Source: Gonatopus flavifemur (taxonomy: Eukaryota > Arthropoda > Insecta > Hymenoptera > Dryinidae). From it: a stretch of DNA of 64,000 nucleotides. Location of the stretch: NCBI GenBank assembly GCA_018340375.1, contig JAFFJZ010000014.1, positions 6,510,001 to 6,574,000 of the forward strand, in the 5' to 3' direction. The notes beneath the pieces are model-generated. The model had not been told where the DNA came from. It ran no database searches and was given only the letters and a program-made list of their open reading frames with translations. Made by a program: the position numbers and the translations under genes. Below, in pieces: positions 11,586-24,541 of this stretch (positions are counted from its first letter, which is position 1; every line of letters begins with the position of its first letter).

Positions 11586-11729
11586 CCCAAGAAAACATGA
11601 AGGTTCAAGGAACGTTCAATAGAGGTCTATTCAATGTCCGAATATTTGGAGGCCCATTCAACGTTACGTGAACGTGAATTCACGTACAATGGATGTAAAT
11701 TTAACCTAGAAGGTTTGTGTTCTCTTGGG
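11586..11729. mobile_element. Small palindromic MITE (CCCAAGARAACA ends)
   Basis: CCCAAGAAAACATGAAGG at the left is answered by TGTTCTCTTGGG at the right, and the interior folds back around ACGTGAACGTGAATTCACGT. It is 144 bp with no coding capacity. It belongs to the same family as 12568-12663. A clear target duplication is not visible. Confidence 0.55.
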
Positions 11730-12543
11730 AAATTATGTTTAAAGAACTTAGAAAACTTTCAACTTCACTGTCATACGCGTATTCATACATTCCAACAACA
11801 ATAATATCTTATTGAAGTTTCTGTTCTACAGACAGAGATATAAATATTTTGGAAAGCATTCTGTCACGTGTTGTAGCATGATGTTATAACATTGACTATC
11901 ATCCTACTATTTTGAGATTTCACATGATTGGAAGATTTTATCATCATTGAACTTTTTTCAATGAATCTTTTCCAAATATCAATATTATCTATTAGATAAT
12001 AATGTCTCAAAAATTTTCAATAAGCCGTGTTTGAAAAGAGAATCGTGCGGTCAAAGTATCCCCGATTTCGTATGGAAAAAAGCAACATGGTCACAGGAAC
12101 AATGTTCGCATGGTAAAGGATTTATAATTACAGTGACTTGGAATTTGATGAGGATAACCACGAAAACAAAACAAAATCATATATGATTTATGTATAAGTC
12201 TGGTCGTGACAACTACATGACATGGTCAAAGTGAGAACATGGTTGTAGGAACTGAAATTTTCTCTCAGTGTACATAAAAAATGGATGAAATGTTTCATCA
12301 TAAAACATTTCATCTCAAGCATACTCGCTCCAAAACAGCTCGAAACGATTCCTCAAGAACTCTCGAGGAATCTTTTCGAATGCTTTCTGAATCTGTGTTC
12401 TCTTGGGGCTGGGTTATTGATGCATTCACACTTTTAAAAATGTAAAAAGTGACCACATGATTTGAACACTCTGAGAGTATTGAAATAAAACTTGAATTCG
12501 CAATATTTTCAAAAGGAGGTGAATGAATTATGTAACTATATGA
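11730..12543. other. No gene recognised
   Basis: AT-rich sequence. One isolated TGTTCTCTTGGGG end near 12404-12416 may be a fragment of the CCCAAGAG MITE family. Nothing else can be supported. Confidence 0.4.
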
Positions 12544-12567
12544 AGTGAAAGAAAGGTTGAAAGTAAT

Positions 12568-12663
12568 CCCAAGAGAATCGAAACATAAAAACGGATCTTT
12601 TAACGTTCTATGAACATTTGTCGAACGTTAAAATGTCCGTTTCTACGTTTCTGTTCTCTTGGG
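12568..12663. mobile_element. 96-bp palindromic MITE inserted in the giant foldback's left end
   Basis: CCCAAGAGAATCG at the left and GTTCTCTTGGG at the right enclose an almost perfect palindrome (AACGTTCTATG and CGAACGTTAAAA words). It is flanked by AGTAAT and AGTTAT, a plausible 6-bp imperfect target duplication. The split left terminus of the giant element resumes on the other side, so this MITE is younger than that element. Confidence 0.6.
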
Positions 12664-13857
12664 AGTTATAAAGTATATTGTCAAATACGACCAATCAAAC
12701 ATTCGATAACATTAATACAAGATTCATTAATACTCATAAAATAGTTCATGACAATTGAGGGTCCCCATGCAATAACCATTTAGGCGCTCGAAAAGCGGTG
12801 AAAGCAGTCACGTCGAGGGTAAAGAATAAGTCGGAATTTTGAAAATCTGAAAATACTGGATGATACGGCTTAAAAAGTGAAAATCAGTATGTGTTCGCCA
12901 TTTTGCTCTAAGATCGATAGTTTTCGAGCAAAAGGATGGAAACTTTCTATTTTTTCACACCTAAAATTACTGTTCTTCAACATTAAACTCGTTCTAACTC
13001 GGTCATTTTTTGATGTATCGAGAGTCCCCCGAAGGCAACAATACCGTCATAGTTTGTGAAAATCGATAACGAGGTGAATCAATTTTAATTCGAAGTGAAC
13101 ATCACCTTTGTCATGCTTTGGATTAAAAAAGTGGTGGCAGAAATATAAGCTACAGAGAAGTTCCAGCGACAAAGTGGTTCGTTAGGGTGTGAACAAACTT
13201 TTCGGAAAGTTTCAGATCGATAGGACTGTTGGTTCGCAAAATATAGCGATTTATTGATCCGCGGGCGATAGAAATTCTTCACAGGTCTATTAAGCTATCT
13301 GACCATTTCCATCTAACTGCAATCGGACCGATTGCATCTTTTTTTGCAATATTTTGCCGTAAGGATCAATTTTTTTGCTCCAGCCGTTACCAAGATACAG
13401 TGAGTTAGATAGGTTAAGTATTAAGCTATCTGGAAATCAGGAAAATGGCATGAAGGGGGCGTTGTAGAGGAAAAAGGATGACATGGGATTTTTTTGCTGT
13501 TTTTTTGCTGTCAGATAGGATATATCATTTTTTTTTGGATGTGAAAAAAAAATTTTTCAAAAAAATTTTTGTTTTCCGGAATTTTTTTGGGGCTTTCCTC
13601 TTTATATGACGAGGTGTGAGAAGCGGTGTGGCTGATAATTAGAGTACATGAAATAGGTGGACCATTGGGAATTTGCCGGGAAAACGATTCTTTTGCTACA
13701 GCCGTTATCAAAGTGCGGTGGGTTGGAGGAGGTGGGTATTGAGGTCTTTGGAGATCAGGTGGGAGGCTGGGAGAGATTGAGTACAGGAAACGTTTCAGTG
13801 AGATTTTCTTGCTTATTTCCAGCCACCAGATAGCGTGTGCGATATTGTGTTTAGATT

Positions 13858-16800
13858 CACCATCTAGTTCAGTCTAGAATTTTTTGCTACCATCTAGTTC
13901 ACTCTCCGATTTTTTTGCTACCATCTTATTCACTCTTCGATTCTTTTGCTACCATCTAGTTGACTCTGCGGTTTTTTTGCTACCATCTAGTTCAGTCTAG
14001 AATTTTTTGCTCCCATCTAGTCGACTCTTTGATTTTTTTGCTACCATCAAGTTCAGTCTAGAATTTTCTGCTACCATCTAGTTCAGTCCAGAATTTTTTG
14101 ATACCATCAAGTTGACTCTGCGGTTTTTTTGCTACCATCTAGTTCAGTCTAGAATTCTTTGCTACCATCCAGTTCACTCTCCGATTTTTTTGCTACCATC
14201 TGGTTCAGTCTAGAATTTTTTGCTACCATCTAGTTGACGCGCAGATTTTTTTGCTACCATCTGGTTGACAGGCAGATTTTTTTGCTACCATCTGGTTCAG
14301 TCTAGAATCTTCTGCTACCATCTGGTCGACTCTCAGATTTTTTTGCTACCACCTAGTTCAGTCTAGAATTTTTTGCTACCATCCATTTCACTCTCCGATT
14401 TTTTTGCTACCATCTAGTTCGGTCTAGAATTGTTTGCTACCATCTTGTTGACGCGCAGATTTTTTTGCTACCATCTAGTTCACTCTGCGGTTTTTTTGCT
14501 ACCATCTAGTTCAGTCTAGAATTTTTTGCTCCCATCTAGTCGACTCTTTGATTTTTTTGCTACCATCAAGTTCAGTCTAGAATTTTCTGCTACCATCTAG
14601 TTCAGTCCAGAATTTTTTGATACCATCAAGTTGACTCTGCGGTTTTTTTGCTACCATCTGGTTCAGTCTAGAATTTTTTGCTACCATCTAGTTGACGCGC
14701 AGATTTTCTTGCTACCATCTGGTTGATAGGCAGATTTTTTTGCTACCATCTGGTTCAGTCTAGAATCTTCTGCTACCATCTGGTCGACTCTCAGATTTTT
14801 TTGCTACCACCTAGTTCAGTCTAGAATTTTTTGCTACCATCCATTTCACTCTCCGATTTTTTTGCTACCATCTAGTTCGGTCTAGAATTGTTTGCTACCA
14901 TCTTGTTGACGCGCAGATTTTTTTGCTACCATCTAGTTCACTCTTCGATTTTTTTGCTACCATCTAGTTCAGTCTAGAATTTTTTGCTCCCATCTAGTTG
15001 ACTTTTCGATTTTTCGCTACCATCTAGTTCAGTCTAGAATTTTTCGCTACCATCTAGTCGACTCTCCGATTTTCTTGCTACCATCTAGTTTGGTCTAGGA
15101 TTTTTTGCTACCATCAAGTTCACTCGTCGATTCTTTTGCTACCATTTAGTTGGCTCTTCCATTTTCTGCTACCATCTAGTTCAGTCTAGAATTTTTTGCT
15201 ACCATCTAGTTCAGTCTAGAATTTTTTGCTACCATGCAGTCGACTCTCCGATTTTTCTGCTACCATCTAGTTCAGTCTAGAATTTTTTGCTCCCATCTAG
15301 TTCACTCTCCGATTTTTTTGCTACCATCTAGTTCACTCTTCGATTTTCTGGCTACCATCTAGTTCAGTCTAGAATTTTTTGCTACCATCTAGTCGACTTC
15401 CCGATTTTTTTGCTACCATCCAGTTCAGTCTAGAATTTTTTCCTCCCATCTAGTCGACTCTTTGATTTTTTTGCTACCATCAAGTTCAGTCTAGAATTTT
15501 CTGCTACCATCTGATTCAGTCTAGAATTTTTTGATACCATCTAGTTGACTCTGCGGTTTTTTTGCTACCATCTAGTTCAGTCTAGAATGTTTTGCTACCA
15601 TCTAGTTCACTCTCCGATTTTTCTGCTACCATCTAGTTCAGTCTAGAATTTTTCGCTACCATCTAGTTCACTTTCCGATTTTTTGCTACCATCCAGTTCA
15701 GTCTAGAGGTTTTTGATACCATCTAGTTGACTCTGCGGTTTTTTTGCTACCATCTAGTTCAGTCTAGAATTTTTTGCTACCATCTAGTTCACTCTCCGAT
15801 TTTTTCGCTACCATCTAGTTCAGTCTAGAATTTTTCGCTACCATCTAGTTCACTTTCCGATTTTTTGCTACCATTCATTTCAGTCTAGAGGTTTTTGATA
15901 CCATCTAGTTGACTCTGCGGTTTTTTTGCTACCATCTAGTTCAGTCTAGAATTTTTTGCTACCATCTAGTTCACCCTTCGATTTTTTGCTACCATCTAGT
16001 TGACTCTTCGATTTTTTTGCTACTGTCTAGTTCACTGTTCGATTTCTTTGCTGCCATCTAGTTCAGTCTAGAATTTTTTGCTACCATCTAGTGGACGCGC
16101 AGATTTTTTTGCTACCATCTAGTTCAGTCTAGAATTTTTTGCTACCATCTAGTTGACGCGCAGATTTTTTTGCTACCATCTAGTTGACAGGCAGATTTTT
16201 TTGCTACCATCTGGTTCAGTCTAGAATCTTTCGCTACCATCTAGTTCACTCTCCGATTTTTTTGCTGACATCTAGTTCACTCTTCGATTTTCTTGCTACC
16301 ATCTAGTTCAGACTAGAATTTTTTCTACCATCTAGTTCACTCTCCGATTTTTTTGCTACCATCTAGTTCCCTCTTCGATTCTTTTGCTACCATCTAGTTC
16401 ACTCTTCGATTTTCTTGCTACCAGCTAGTTCAGTCTAGAATTTTTCGCTACCATCCAGTTCACTCTCCGATTCCTTTGCTACCATCTAGTCCAGTCTAGA
16501 ATTTTTTGCTACCATCCAGTTGACGCGCAGATTTTTTTTCACCATCTAGTTGACAGGCAGATTTTTTTGCTACCATCTGGTTCAGTCTAGAATCTTTTGC
16601 TACCATCTGGTCGACTCTCCGATTTTTTCGTTACCGTCTAGTTCAGTCTAGAATTTTTTGCTACCATCCAGTTCACTCTCCGATTTTTCTGCTACCATCT
16701 AGTTCAGTCTAGAATCTTTTGCTACCATCTAGTCCACTCTCCGATTTTTTTGCTACCATCTAGTTCACTCTCCGATTTTTTTTCTACCATCTAGTTCAGT

Positions 16801-17847
16801 CTAGAATTTTCCGCTACCATCTAGTTCACTCTCCGATTTTTTGCTACCATCTAGTTGACTCTTCGATTTTTTTGCTACTGTCTAGTTCACTCTCCGATTT
16901 TTTCGCTACCATCTAGTTCAGTCTAGAATTTTTTGCTCCCATCTAGTCGACTCTTTGATTTCTTTGCTACCATCAAGTTCGGTCTAGAATTTTCTGCTAC
17001 CATCTAGTTCAGTCTAGAATTTTTTGCTACCATCTAGTCGACTTTCCGATTTTTTTGCTACCATCTAGTTCAGCCTAGAATTTTTTGCTACCATCAAGTC
17101 GACTCTTCGATTTTTTTGCTACCATCTAGTTCAGTCTAGAATTTTTCGCTACCATCTAGTTCACTCTTCGATTTTCTTGCTACCATCTAGTCGACTCTCC
17201 GATTTTCCTGCTACAATCTCGTTCAGTCTAGAATTTTTTGCTACCATCTGGTTCAGTCCAGAATTTTTTGCTACCATCTAGTGCATTCTCCGATTTTTTT
17301 GCTACCATCTAGTTCAGTCTAGAATTTTTTGCTACTATCTAGTCGACTCTGCGATTTTTCCGCTACCATCTGGTTCAGTCCAGAATTTTCTGCTAACATC
17401 TAGTTCACTCTCTGATTTTTGTTCCTACCATCTAGTTCAGTCTAGAATTTTTTGCTACTATTTAGTTCACTCTTCGATTTTTTTGCTACCATCCAGACTG
17501 AACTAGATGGTAGCGAAAAAATCGAAGAGTGAACTAGATGGTAGCAAAAAAATCGAAGAGTCAACTAGATGGTGGCAAAAAATTCTAGACTGATCTAGAT
17601 GGTAGCAAAAAAATTGAAGAGTCAACTAGATGGTAGCAAAAAATTCTAGAGTGAACTAGGTGGTAGCAAAAAAATTGAAGAGTCAACTTGATGGTGGAAA
17701 AAAATTCTAGACTGATCTAGATGGTAGCAAAAAAATCGAAGCGTCAACTAGATGGTAGAAAAAAATTCTAGACTGAACTAGGTGGTAGCAAAAAAATTGA
17801 AGAGTCAACTAGATGGTAGCAGAAAATTCCAGACTGAACTAGATGGT
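13858..17847. repeat. 31-bp minisatellite, ~129 units, with an orientation switch
   Basis: The unit is about 31 bp and alternates between two main variants: GCTACCATCTAGTTCAGTCT followed by AGAATTTTTT, and GCTACCATCTAGTTCACTCT followed by CCGATTTTTT. Rarer third positions read GACGCGCAG, GACAGGCAG or GACTCTGCGG. A higher-order block near 14009 repeats about 519 bp later (14528). From about 13858 to 17494 units run in one orientation; from there to 17847 the same unit runs inverted, so the array itself folds back at its right end. No reading frame is maintained. Confidence 0.9.
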
Positions 17848-18449
17848 GAATCTGAACACAAAATCGCATACGCTATCTGGTGGCTGGAAATAAGCAAGAA
17901 AATCTCACTGAAACGTTTCCTGTAGTCAGCCTCTTCCAGCCTCCCACCTGATTTCCAAAGACCTCAATACACACCTCCTCCAGCCCACTGCGCTTTGATA
18001 ACGGCTGTAGCAAAAACATCGTTTTCCTGGCAAATTCCCAATGGTCCACCTATTTCATGTACTCTAATTATCAGCCACACCGCTTTCAACACCTCGTCAT
18101 ATAAAGAGGAAAGTCCCAAAAAAATTCCGGAAAAAAAAATCTTCCTTTGAAAAATTTTTTTGAAAAATTTTTTTTCCAAATTAAAAAAAAAATGATATAT
18201 CCTATCTGACAGCAAAAAACCAGCAAAAAAATCCCATGTCATCCTTCTTTCTCTACAACGCCCTCTTCATGCCATTTTTCCGATTTCCAGATAGCTCAAT
18301 ACTTAACCTATCTAACTCACTGTATCTTGGTAACGGCTGGAGCAAAAAAATTGATCCTTACGGCAAAATATTGCAAAAAAATAGCAAAAAAAGATGCAAT
18401 TGGTTCGATTGCAGTTAGATGGAAATGGTCAGATAGTTTAATAGACCTA

Positions 18450-18795
18450 TTCTCGGTTTTGCATCATTCAGCGGCTGAATATCAGGGGTTGTAGGAAAAT
18501 TTGTATTCACTCAATATTCCACACCGGATTTATATTTTTCGGTTCGAAGAATTTGAATATCGGACTATTTCTGCAAGATTCGTTAGTCATTTCTTTTAAA
18601 TAAACAATTCGATTATTCATAACGTCTTTTCGAACAATTGTTTATTCAAAAGAAATTACTAACGAATTTTACAGAATCAGTTCGATATTCGAATTGACCC
18701 AAAAAACATGAATCCTGTTTGAAATATTGAGCGAACACAATTCTTCCTGAGGCTTTCGATATTCCGCCGCTAAACGATGCGGAATCATGAGGAAT
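18450..18795. repeat. Insertion in the right arm of the giant foldback
   Basis: This stretch has no counterpart in the left arm, where the flanking arm sequences are almost contiguous near 13270. It is itself palindromic: TGCATCATTCAGCGGC at the left is mirrored by GCCGCTAAACGATGC at the right, and TCGATATTCGAATTGACC mirrors sequence near 18545. It is probably a small foldback that landed in one arm after the arms formed. Confidence 0.5.
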
Positions 18796-19764
18796 TTCTG
18801 TTGCGTGTCGATGAATAAATCGCTATATTTTGTGAACTAACAGTCCAATCGATCTAAAACTTTCTAAAAAGTTTGTCCACGCCCTGGCGAACGCCTTTGT
18901 CGCTTGAAGTTTTCTGTAGCTCTTACTTCCTCCACCAATTTTCAATGCAACGCATGAAAAAGGTGATTTTCACTTCAAATTAAAATTTTAATTGTTCATT
19001 ATTGATTTTTACAAATTATTACGTTATTGCCGTCTTTGGGGAAGTCTCACGAATCTAAATCTGCAAGGTTTATTTCGATACATCAAAAAATGACAGAGTT
19101 AGAACGAGTTTGATCTTGAAGAACATTGATTTTTGGTGCGAAAAAATAGGAAGTTTTGATTTTTATGCTCGAAAACTATCGATGCTAGAAAAAAAAAATA
19201 GCGAACAGTTACTGATATTCATTTTTCAAGCTCTATCATCCAGTATTCTCAGATTTTCGAAATTTTGAATATTCTCTTTGACCCTCGACGTGAACGCTTT
19301 TACCGCTTTGCGAGCGCTCAAGTGGTCATTGCATAGGAACCCTCAATTATCAAATATATTATACATGCTCATAATTATCAAATATTTCATGAGTATTATA
19401 GGTATTTGATCAATGTTATGGAACACTTGATTGGTGATATTTAAGAATATATTCGATAACTGTTACCAATCCTTCCTTTCAGTGTGAAAACAAATGCTTG
19501 ATTGCCCCAAAAAATTCACCTGATAATGAGAATTGATTTTATCAACTGACTATCAGAAAAATTGAAGAAGAATACATGGTGACTTTTGATGCACCCTGAA
19601 AGAAAAACATGTTCAGTAACATCAAGAAAACGTTTTTTCAACTTTTAGATGTCTTACTCACGGATGAAAAAGACTACACTATAGTATAGTGATAACCACT
19701 GATAACAATACAGTCATCCTCTTTTCCATATGAATGCACGTGAACGCCTAAGCTCACAAGTGTA

Positions 19765-19965
19765 TAAACGTGATGCATGGAGCCATAAGAGCTTATGCAG
19801 CCAACCCTAGTAGAAGCGTAACACGTTGAGCGCTATGCTTCAAGGCCTAGACATACAAACACATAACCGTGATCCATAAGGCCATGAGAGCTTATGCAGC
19901 CAATCTTATTGTTAGAAAAAACATAACACGTTATACTGCGTTATGTTTTATAATTATGCGTTTGT
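19765..19965 (+). repeat. Two tandem copies of a ~99-bp unit
   Basis: AGAGCTTATGCAGCCAA ends both units, with GCTTATGCAG at 19791 and again at 19890. The upstream words TAAACGTGATGCATGG and TAACCGTGATCCATAA correspond. Noncoding. Confidence 0.5.
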
Positions 19966-19990
19966 GTATTTAGGCCTTAATGCTTTGGTA

Positions 19991-21377
19991 CCCTGGTGGA
20001 AATTGGATGTCAGATTATGTCAAGATTTGACATATTCTGTTAAAATTGTGTATAGCATTCTGAGAAAATATGACAGATTTTGACATACTCGGTCAAGTAT
20101 CAGATACATTTTGTCAGGATCTAATAAATTATGTCAGATTCTGATATATTTAGTTAGAATATGACATTTTCTGATCGGAAATTGGGACACTGTAACACAT
20201 GATATCCGAAATTAACAGAAATGATCTGACATCATCTAACAGATGTTGGCAGATTATGATAAATTAGGCGTACTAAAAATTATCATTTTTTGAGATACTT
20301 TTTCAGATAATTTCATTGAAATCTATAATATTATATTAGAATTGATATAATATTTTTTTGATAGATCCTGATGAATTATATACACTCTGAAAATTGTCAT
20401 TGTTCAAAATATCTGTCAGATTCTGAAATGTTGTTGGAATCTGACAGATAGTATGGATAATGACGATTCCCAGTATGCATTTAATCTATCAGAATATATC
20501 AAAAAATGTATCGATGCCATATGACAAAATGTTGCATTTTTTTATACCATATGTCAGATCTTGATATAATCTGTAATATTGAGGGAATTGAATTTTTATA
20601 CTTATTCATTGAAGTATCAAAGAATTTTAACAAATCTCATATGACAAAATTTGCCATTTTCTGACATTATATGTTAAATGCTGACATAATCTGTCATTTT
20701 CAGAATGTAATTCTCGTATTCATTCTTCAAAATGTGATACAACTTCAGCAAATTCCAATATTACAATTCCAAATTCATAGAATATGACAGTTTCTGGCAT
20801 CATGTCCAATATCTTAACATAATCTGTCAAATTTGAGGAAGAGATTTTTTTACTTATTCGTTAAAATATAATCAATTTTTGTCTAGTTATGATATGACAA
20901 AATATGACATTTGCTGATATCATATGTGAGATTCTGACATAATTCGTCACATTGATGACCTGAAATTTTTTTAATCAGTTTTTCAAAAAATGTTGAATTC
21001 CATTCAAAAATGATATGAAATATTATAACAAAATCTAACATATTCTATCAGATTCTGATATAATCGATGTTTATTTTTAAAAATTATGTTTCTTAAGATT
21101 TTGAAGAAAATAATCCAACATTTTATGTCATTTATTGACATTTTCTGTCCGTTCATGACACATTATGTTGATTATTTTCAACAGTTCTATTCAACTCAAA
21201 TTGACAGTTTCTGACATATTGTCATTTCCAGATTTCAACATAATCTATCAGATTATATCATACCTCTCCGAATTCTATCGCATATTATTAGATCCCAACA
21301 GATTATATCAAATTCTGTCAGATCTTATCAGATTCTGTCATAATCTGACATAATTTGACATCCAATTTCCACCAGGG
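19991..21377. mobile_element. 1.39-kb TA-flanked inverted-repeat element
   Basis: CCCTGGTGGAAATTGGATGT at the left is a perfect inverse of the right end ACATCCAATTTCCACCAGGG, and TA flanks both sides (19989-19990, 21378-21379). The interior is packed with degenerate copies, in both orientations, of a word like TCTGACATAATCTGTCAGAT. There is no transposase. TA duplication and CCCTGG ends suggest a Tc1/mariner-like non-autonomous family whose other members here have unrelated interiors. Confidence 0.8.
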
Positions 21378-21379
21378 TA

Positions 21380-24300
21380 GTCTCTAGAAGTCACATGGCA
21401 TAATCTGCCAGTTCACCTATTATGCGATCACCAGTTACAATTTGAATGTAAAATTATTCACGTTTAAAAAATTCATAAAATTTTCAATATGGTGAAAAAT
21501 GCTCAGATTTTATATTACAATCATTCAAATATTGTTCTTTATGATGCGTTGATTCAATGTTCTCTTTTGTTTCCCATAAGAACTTTTGGGACTTTTTTTT
21601 TTCAAATTTATTCAAGTTTATTTGTGATTTGTGTAGCAACTTCGCTTACTTACCTTTTTCTTCTTCCATTTTTGTCATCGAATTTTTTTCGAATGAATAA
21701 TTGATAAAAAAAATATAATTTTTTGATGTCAGTATTATATCATCAGAACACACTATGAGAAATTCTATACCGCATGAAATGTATGAACCAGAAAACAATT
21801 TTATGTCATTAATTCGAAAAGCAACTCTGTAGATTGATACAAATTTAATTCTTCTTTCTGTAACAATGTTTCGTCTCCTTATGATACTGAATCTGATTTC
21901 TTAAAATGATTCCAGTGTCATATGACAAAGATCATAGAAGATATTATAGATCATAGATCAGAAGGTCATAGTAGATATTATATCAGAAGAATCTTACAAA
22001 TGACAAAAACATGAAGTTATCGGATGACTGAATACAATTTTTCACGGAAAAAATGTTTGATAAGATTCACTAACCAGTTCAATAAAGATGAAAGACAACC
22101 AAAATTCCTCATAATACCACTACAATTCTAATAGGATCTATGAACGTCACAGTTAAGATCACTAACGCAATAGTAGATTTGACTGAAGTTGTAGGAAATA
22201 TTGAAAGAAATTTTAGTAGTCTCGTATTTTACCGTACTCTTTGGTGAATCCTATCACTGGAAGAAAAAAATTATTGGTTCTGTACCAAAAAACCATTAAG
22301 CAGAATCAACAAAATATTATTTGGAAACAAAATGATTAATCTAGATCAAATAAATGTTTATAATCATTATAAATCATTACAAATATTTCTTTGATATAGG
22401 ACAAATAAATATTCGAGTGAAATATATTTTTTTTCAGTGTATCAAAAATGTTCTTCCATTTTATACGTATGATCATCTCTATCGGTTGCGAACCAAAGTC
22501 TAATTATTCATTTCAAAAGTCTATTCGATTAAATTTACGATTTGTTACACGTGAAAATATTCCACTGTCTTAAATAAACTTGAGTTCTTCCGTATATGTT
22601 TCGATCCATAATGTGTAAACAACCTAAAGATTAGAATATCAACGATAATATCCATTCGAAGACACAACTTTTCCCAGAATATTAAATTTATGTTCCATTA
22701 GAAACACCTGGTTATACAAATTTTCTCCGACAAAATCTTCTGTCAGTCGGTTGGCTAGGCGTTCAAGTCTAAAGTCTTAGATGCTTAGATAATTTGACGT
22801 CAAGAACTCGGCAGAGCTTTAAATAGATATTCTTGCTTGTGGTTCTCTCATGACGCAATAAGACATTGGCAAGAGGAAGGGAGGAACAGGAGACAAAGCT
22901 ACTGGATAATTTTGAGGATCGAAATATAACATTTGGAGTTGATGCTGAGGCCATAATTAATAATAACGAAGCAAGGTATCCTGGTTGAAATAACCTGTAG
23001 AATCCTATTCACAGTTGGGAAAACGAATGCAAGTTAATCTGCACTTGGAAATTTCGAATTCAATCCCATTCAATTTTTCTTTTGTAGATAAGATTTCATG
23101 GGCTGCTATGAATAAAATAAAAAGGGGGAAAAGAGCAAATTTTGCATGGTATCACAGTTTTTGATTTTAAGGTGGATGTGCTGATGTCTACTATGCTGTT
23201 GGTGGTGGTGATGGTGATGTTGGTGGTGGTAATGATGAATACGGTGATCGGGTATGTCTCATGGTGGTTGATCAGGTGGATGGTAGTGACATTTTTTATT
23301 TACCTTTCTTTCATATTTACATATAATTTTTGTTCCTTTCAGTTCTCGTTGTTTTTTATGTGAATGCAGTATCATAGAGATATGGAGAGTGTGCAGTAAA
23401 CTAATTTTTTTATCAGCATTTTGAAAATTTCAAAATTTTGTTTCTTTCAGACTAACTGAATTTATGACTTGAGTAAATTTGAAAATGTCATTGAAAACTT
23501 CTTTCGCCATGGATCTTCTTAAAATTTTCAAGAACCAGAAGATTATAGAATTCTTTTTTGATATTTCATCGTAATTGCTTCACTCGTGGGTCAATAAATT
23601 TCAACCCGGACAATCATTTTCGAATAAAAAACTGAATCAAAAAGAGTAATCACCCAACGATGGGAGTCACATGGAAATCACTAGCGAGTCAGTGCAAGTA
23701 ATTTGAGAGGCAATGAGAGCCAGTGTGAGTCACTTGAGAGGCAGTGGGAGTCACTTGGCAGTCACTCAACTCCCAAGTGACCCGCACTGACTCGCATTGA
23801 CTCGCAAGTGATTCCAACTGCTGAATCATTGAGTGTCATTCTTTAACGCAGGGAATTATCGAATGAAATTACATGAATTTCTATCCATTAGTTTTATGAC
23901 TCGCAGGGAACAGCCCCTTGATTGCTTCCATATTGATTGAAGAGAAATGAAAATAGATTGTTGGGTGGAAATTTATAGCAGTTATAAAACTGAGTTACAA
24001 CGGATGGTTAAAATTTTCGAAGAAAATTTTATGAAAAATGTTGGATGTGAAGAGTCCCTATTTGTTTCGGAATTGTTTTCGATAATTGTGAATTCAAAAT
24101 GGTTTAATACGGAAGAGTCAGGTCATTTGCACCACGGGGTGACATATGCCACAGCAGGTATCTCTCAAGCTCACAGAGATTTCCAAGCCATTGATACACT
24201 GTTGGAAATTTCTTCAAATGCAATATATTCTTCATGTACACGCAACTGGATTATAAATTTTTGGTATATTATATCATACATTAATATATATGTTCCTAAC

Positions 24301-24540
24301 TGAAATTTCATTCAAATCTCATTAACATTTGAATCAATTTTCCAGTCAAGTGAATAACTTTTGCTTCAATTACATGCAATTGGAAGTTCAATCAGAAATT
24401 CCCAACAGTGTGCACATGTCACTACACTGTTAGACATTTTGCCCCTGTAACCACTCTTTGGTGTGTATTTGCATTCATCAATTTTGTGTTCACTTTATAC
24501 AGATTTTTGTTGTATTTTGAACATTAACACCAATTGAAGT
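21380..24540. other. Mostly unique AT-rich DNA, no gene recognised
   Basis: No ORF here has recognisable motifs. A small GGT/GAT-rich patch lies at 23190-23280 and a GAGTCACTTG-type repeat at 23655-23830. The stretch could be intron or intergenic DNA of the gene whose exon lies at 27341. Confidence 0.4.
23655..23830. repeat. Short imperfect repeat of GAGTCACTTGAGAGGCAGTG type
   Basis: GAGTCACT-type words recur every 20-30 bp and then appear inverted (CCCAAGTGACCCGCACTGAC, GACTCGCAAGTGATTCC), so the segment is a small tandem palindrome. Noncoding. Confidence 0.45.
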
Positions 24541-24541
24541 A

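Larger units (their letters stand above)
12544..19484. mobile_element. Giant foldback element with internal 31-bp tandem array
   Basis: Long inverted arms (about 12544-13857 left, 17848-19484 right) enclose a 4-kb tandem array. Matching blocks in inverse order include GAGGGTCC with the TTCGAAAAGCGG-type cluster at 12760-12900 against 19200-19350, AATCGCTATATTTTG at the right against its inverse near 13236, and AGATAGGATATATCATTTTT near 13512 against its inverse near 18192. The outer ends are TGAAAGAAAGG-like on the left and CCTTCCTTTCAGTG on the right, the same ends as the 132-bp MITE at 31079-31210. The left end is split by a small MITE (12568-12663), and the right arm carries a ~340-bp insertion. 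No transposase is visible. Architecture (long arms plus internal short tandem repeats) resembles Drosophila FB/Galileo-type elements; homology is not claimed. Confidence 0.75.

Noticed and set aside
13858..17847. Regular ~31-bp repeats resembling a CRISPR array
   Set aside because: There are no unique spacers; the units are contiguous variants of one sequence, flip orientation, and lie in insect-type foldback arms with no cas-like genes.
23142..23363. 73-codon frame with Val/Met-rich hydrophobic segment
   Set aside because: The hydrophobic run comes from GGT/GAT-rich simple sequence; there are no splice or start context features.
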